The notes under the pieces were generated by a model, which had not been told where the DNA came from, did not search any database, and was given only the letters and a program-made list of their open reading frames with translations. The position numbers and the translations under genes are program-made. A DNA stretch of 5,064 bases from Elusimicrobia bacterium RIFOXYB2_FULL_49_7 (lineage in GTDB: Bacteria; Fibrobacterota; OXYB2-FULL-49-7). Shown piece by piece: positions 4,335 to 5,064 of this stretch. Within the stretch, counting starts at the first letter, position 1, and every line of letters starts with the position of its first letter. Location of the stretch: contig MGVN01000082.1 of the NCBI GenBank assembly GCA_001800515.1, forward strand, positions 20,105 through 25,168. The letters are read 5' to 3'.

Positions 4335-5064
4335 ACCCTCGCTTCTTCTGGCCTGCCCGCTCCCGAATATTGATTTACCTGAATTAGCCCGTTCTTTTAC
4401 GCTCATCGGAGCAGGTGATCGGAGAATGGAGCGTGATGAGATGGTGGCGCTGCTCCCGAATTGTCAAGCCATGATTTGCAATACTTCTCAACCCGTGGAT
4501 CGTGCCGTCCTGGATGCAGGCCCTATATTGCGCATCATTTCCAATTTCGGTGTGGGATACAACCATATCGATATCGCCTATGCCGCTCAAAAAGGGATTG
4601 CGGTGACCAACACCCCGGATATTCTGACCGATGCCACGGCGGATCTCGGTTTTGCGCTTATTCTGGCGACTTGCCGGCGGGTGGGAGAGGGTGACCGATA
4701 TTGTCGGGAAGGGAAATTTACCGGTTTTGAAGCCTCTCTGTTTCTGGGGCAACAAGTATATGGCAGGACGCTTGGTATCGTGGGTTGCGGTCGCATCGGC
4801 CAGGCTGTTGCCAGGCGCGCGTCAGGCTTTTCCATGAAGTGCCTCTATCACAATCGTAAGCCGCTTGAGAAATCACTTGAGCAAGAGCGGGGGCTTCAAT
4901 ATGCGGATTTTAATTCTCTTTTAGAAATCTCGGATATTATTTTAATTTCAACGCCATTGACTCCGGAAACCCGCCATCTTTTTACCTTGGAACAGTTTCA
5001 ACGAATGAAGCGCTCATCTGTACTGGTTAATATCAGTCGCGGGCCTGTGGTCAAAGAGGCGGAT
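4327..5064 (+). CDS. D-2-hydroxyacid dehydrogenase, glyoxylate/hydroxypyruvate reductase type (3' end outside window)
   Basis: The first 246 residues of a D-isomer-specific 2-hydroxyacid dehydrogenase are visible; the family is usually 315-330 long, so about 75 residues lie off the right edge. These cytosolic enzymes reduce 2-keto acids such as glyoxylate or hydroxypyruvate with NAD(P)H. The substrate-side loop is NFGVGYNHID (73-82), followed by TNTPDILTDATADL (94-107), which is typical of the GyaR/2-ketogluconate reductase branch. The Rossmann signature GCGRIG is at 153-158. The second strand ends in YHNRKP (174-179), with Arg177 where NAD-specific members have Asp, which points to NADP(H). 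Arg238 in NISRGPVV is the substrate-binding catalytic Arg; the partner Glu and His lie beyond the edge. The ATG at 4327 overlaps the previous gene and has no strong ribosome site of its own. Classical SerA is disfavoured by the coenzyme loop and TNTP branch motif. Confidence 0.92.
   Translation, partial: MNKPSLLLACPLPNIDLPELARSFTLIGAGDRRMERDEMVALLPNCQAMICNTSQPVDRAVLDAGPILRIISNFGVGYNHIDIAYAAQKGIAVTNTPDILTDATADLGFALILATCRRVGEGDRYCREGKFTGFEASLFLGQQVYGRTLGIVGCGRIGQAVARRASGFSMKCLYHNRKPLEKSLEQERGLQYADFNSLLEISDIILISTPLTPETRHLFTLEQFQRMKRSSVLVNISRGPVVKEAD

Noticed and set aside
4384..4837. Several short frames on both strands within the dehydrogenase gene.
   Set aside because: They are shadows of the continuous dehydrogenase frame, which runs to the right edge with clear Rossmann motifs.
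4327..5064. Classical SerA (3-phosphoglycerate dehydrogenase), which would complete a serine pathway set with SerC.
   Set aside because: Arg177 in YHNRKP replaces the NAD-binding Asp, and the TNTPDILTDATADL stretch fits the glyoxylate/hydroxypyruvate reductase branch better; it is also not linked in an operon with serC.

Overview
The window shows an ordinary bacterial chromosomal segment of mixed housekeeping and accessory genes. It has mid-range base composition, classical Shine-Dalgarno sites and short intergenic gaps. A small exported protein with a possible lipobox hints at a Gram-negative-type cell envelope. The SerC subtype (TSNNTIYGT substrate loop) and a stand-alone bacterial RRM protein occur in several phyla, so I do not name a taxon. 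I found no rRNA, tRNA, CRISPR array, insertion sequence or phage gene.

Layout. At 1-446 (+) is the 3' end of uvrC, which stops right after the nuclease domain and has no helix-hairpin-helix tail. Its end overlaps the convergent end of serC by 32 bp. At 415-2244 (-) a two-gene unit runs leftward: a HAD-family phosphatase, then serC. At 2245-2324 is a divergent promoter region with a 16-bp perfect palindrome. At 2325-2759 (+) is a small exported protein of unknown function. At 2760-2866 is an AT-rich leader with an 8-bp perfect stem-loop, followed by an RRM RNA-binding protein at 2867-3151 (+).

The stretch 3152-3836 looks intergenic but holds the wreckage of two genes on the minus strand. One is a glycerol-kinase-like FGGY sugar kinase, of which the ATP-binding N-terminus and perhaps the extreme C-terminus remain. 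Directly downstream is a membrane sensor histidine kinase, of which two membrane segments, the end of the HisKA domain and the G2 box of the ATPase domain survive in shifted frames. Both lost their middles by deletion. The old ribosome binding site and ATG of the kinase are still readable.

At 3837-4334 (+) is an unrecognised acidic cytosolic protein. It overlaps by 8 bp, and is probably translationally coupled to, a D-2-hydroxyacid dehydrogenase of the glyoxylate/hydroxypyruvate reductase type (4327 to the right edge), which is cut by the window.

How they fit together: SerC makes phosphoserine, and the phosphatase in the same unit could supply the last step to serine, although its family is usually annotated as phosphoglycolate phosphatase. 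The reductase at the right edge acts on related three- or two-carbon keto acids, but it is not a classical SerA and is not in the same operon. I see no evidence of a new multi-gene system. The most informative content is the double gene relic and the truncated UvrC.
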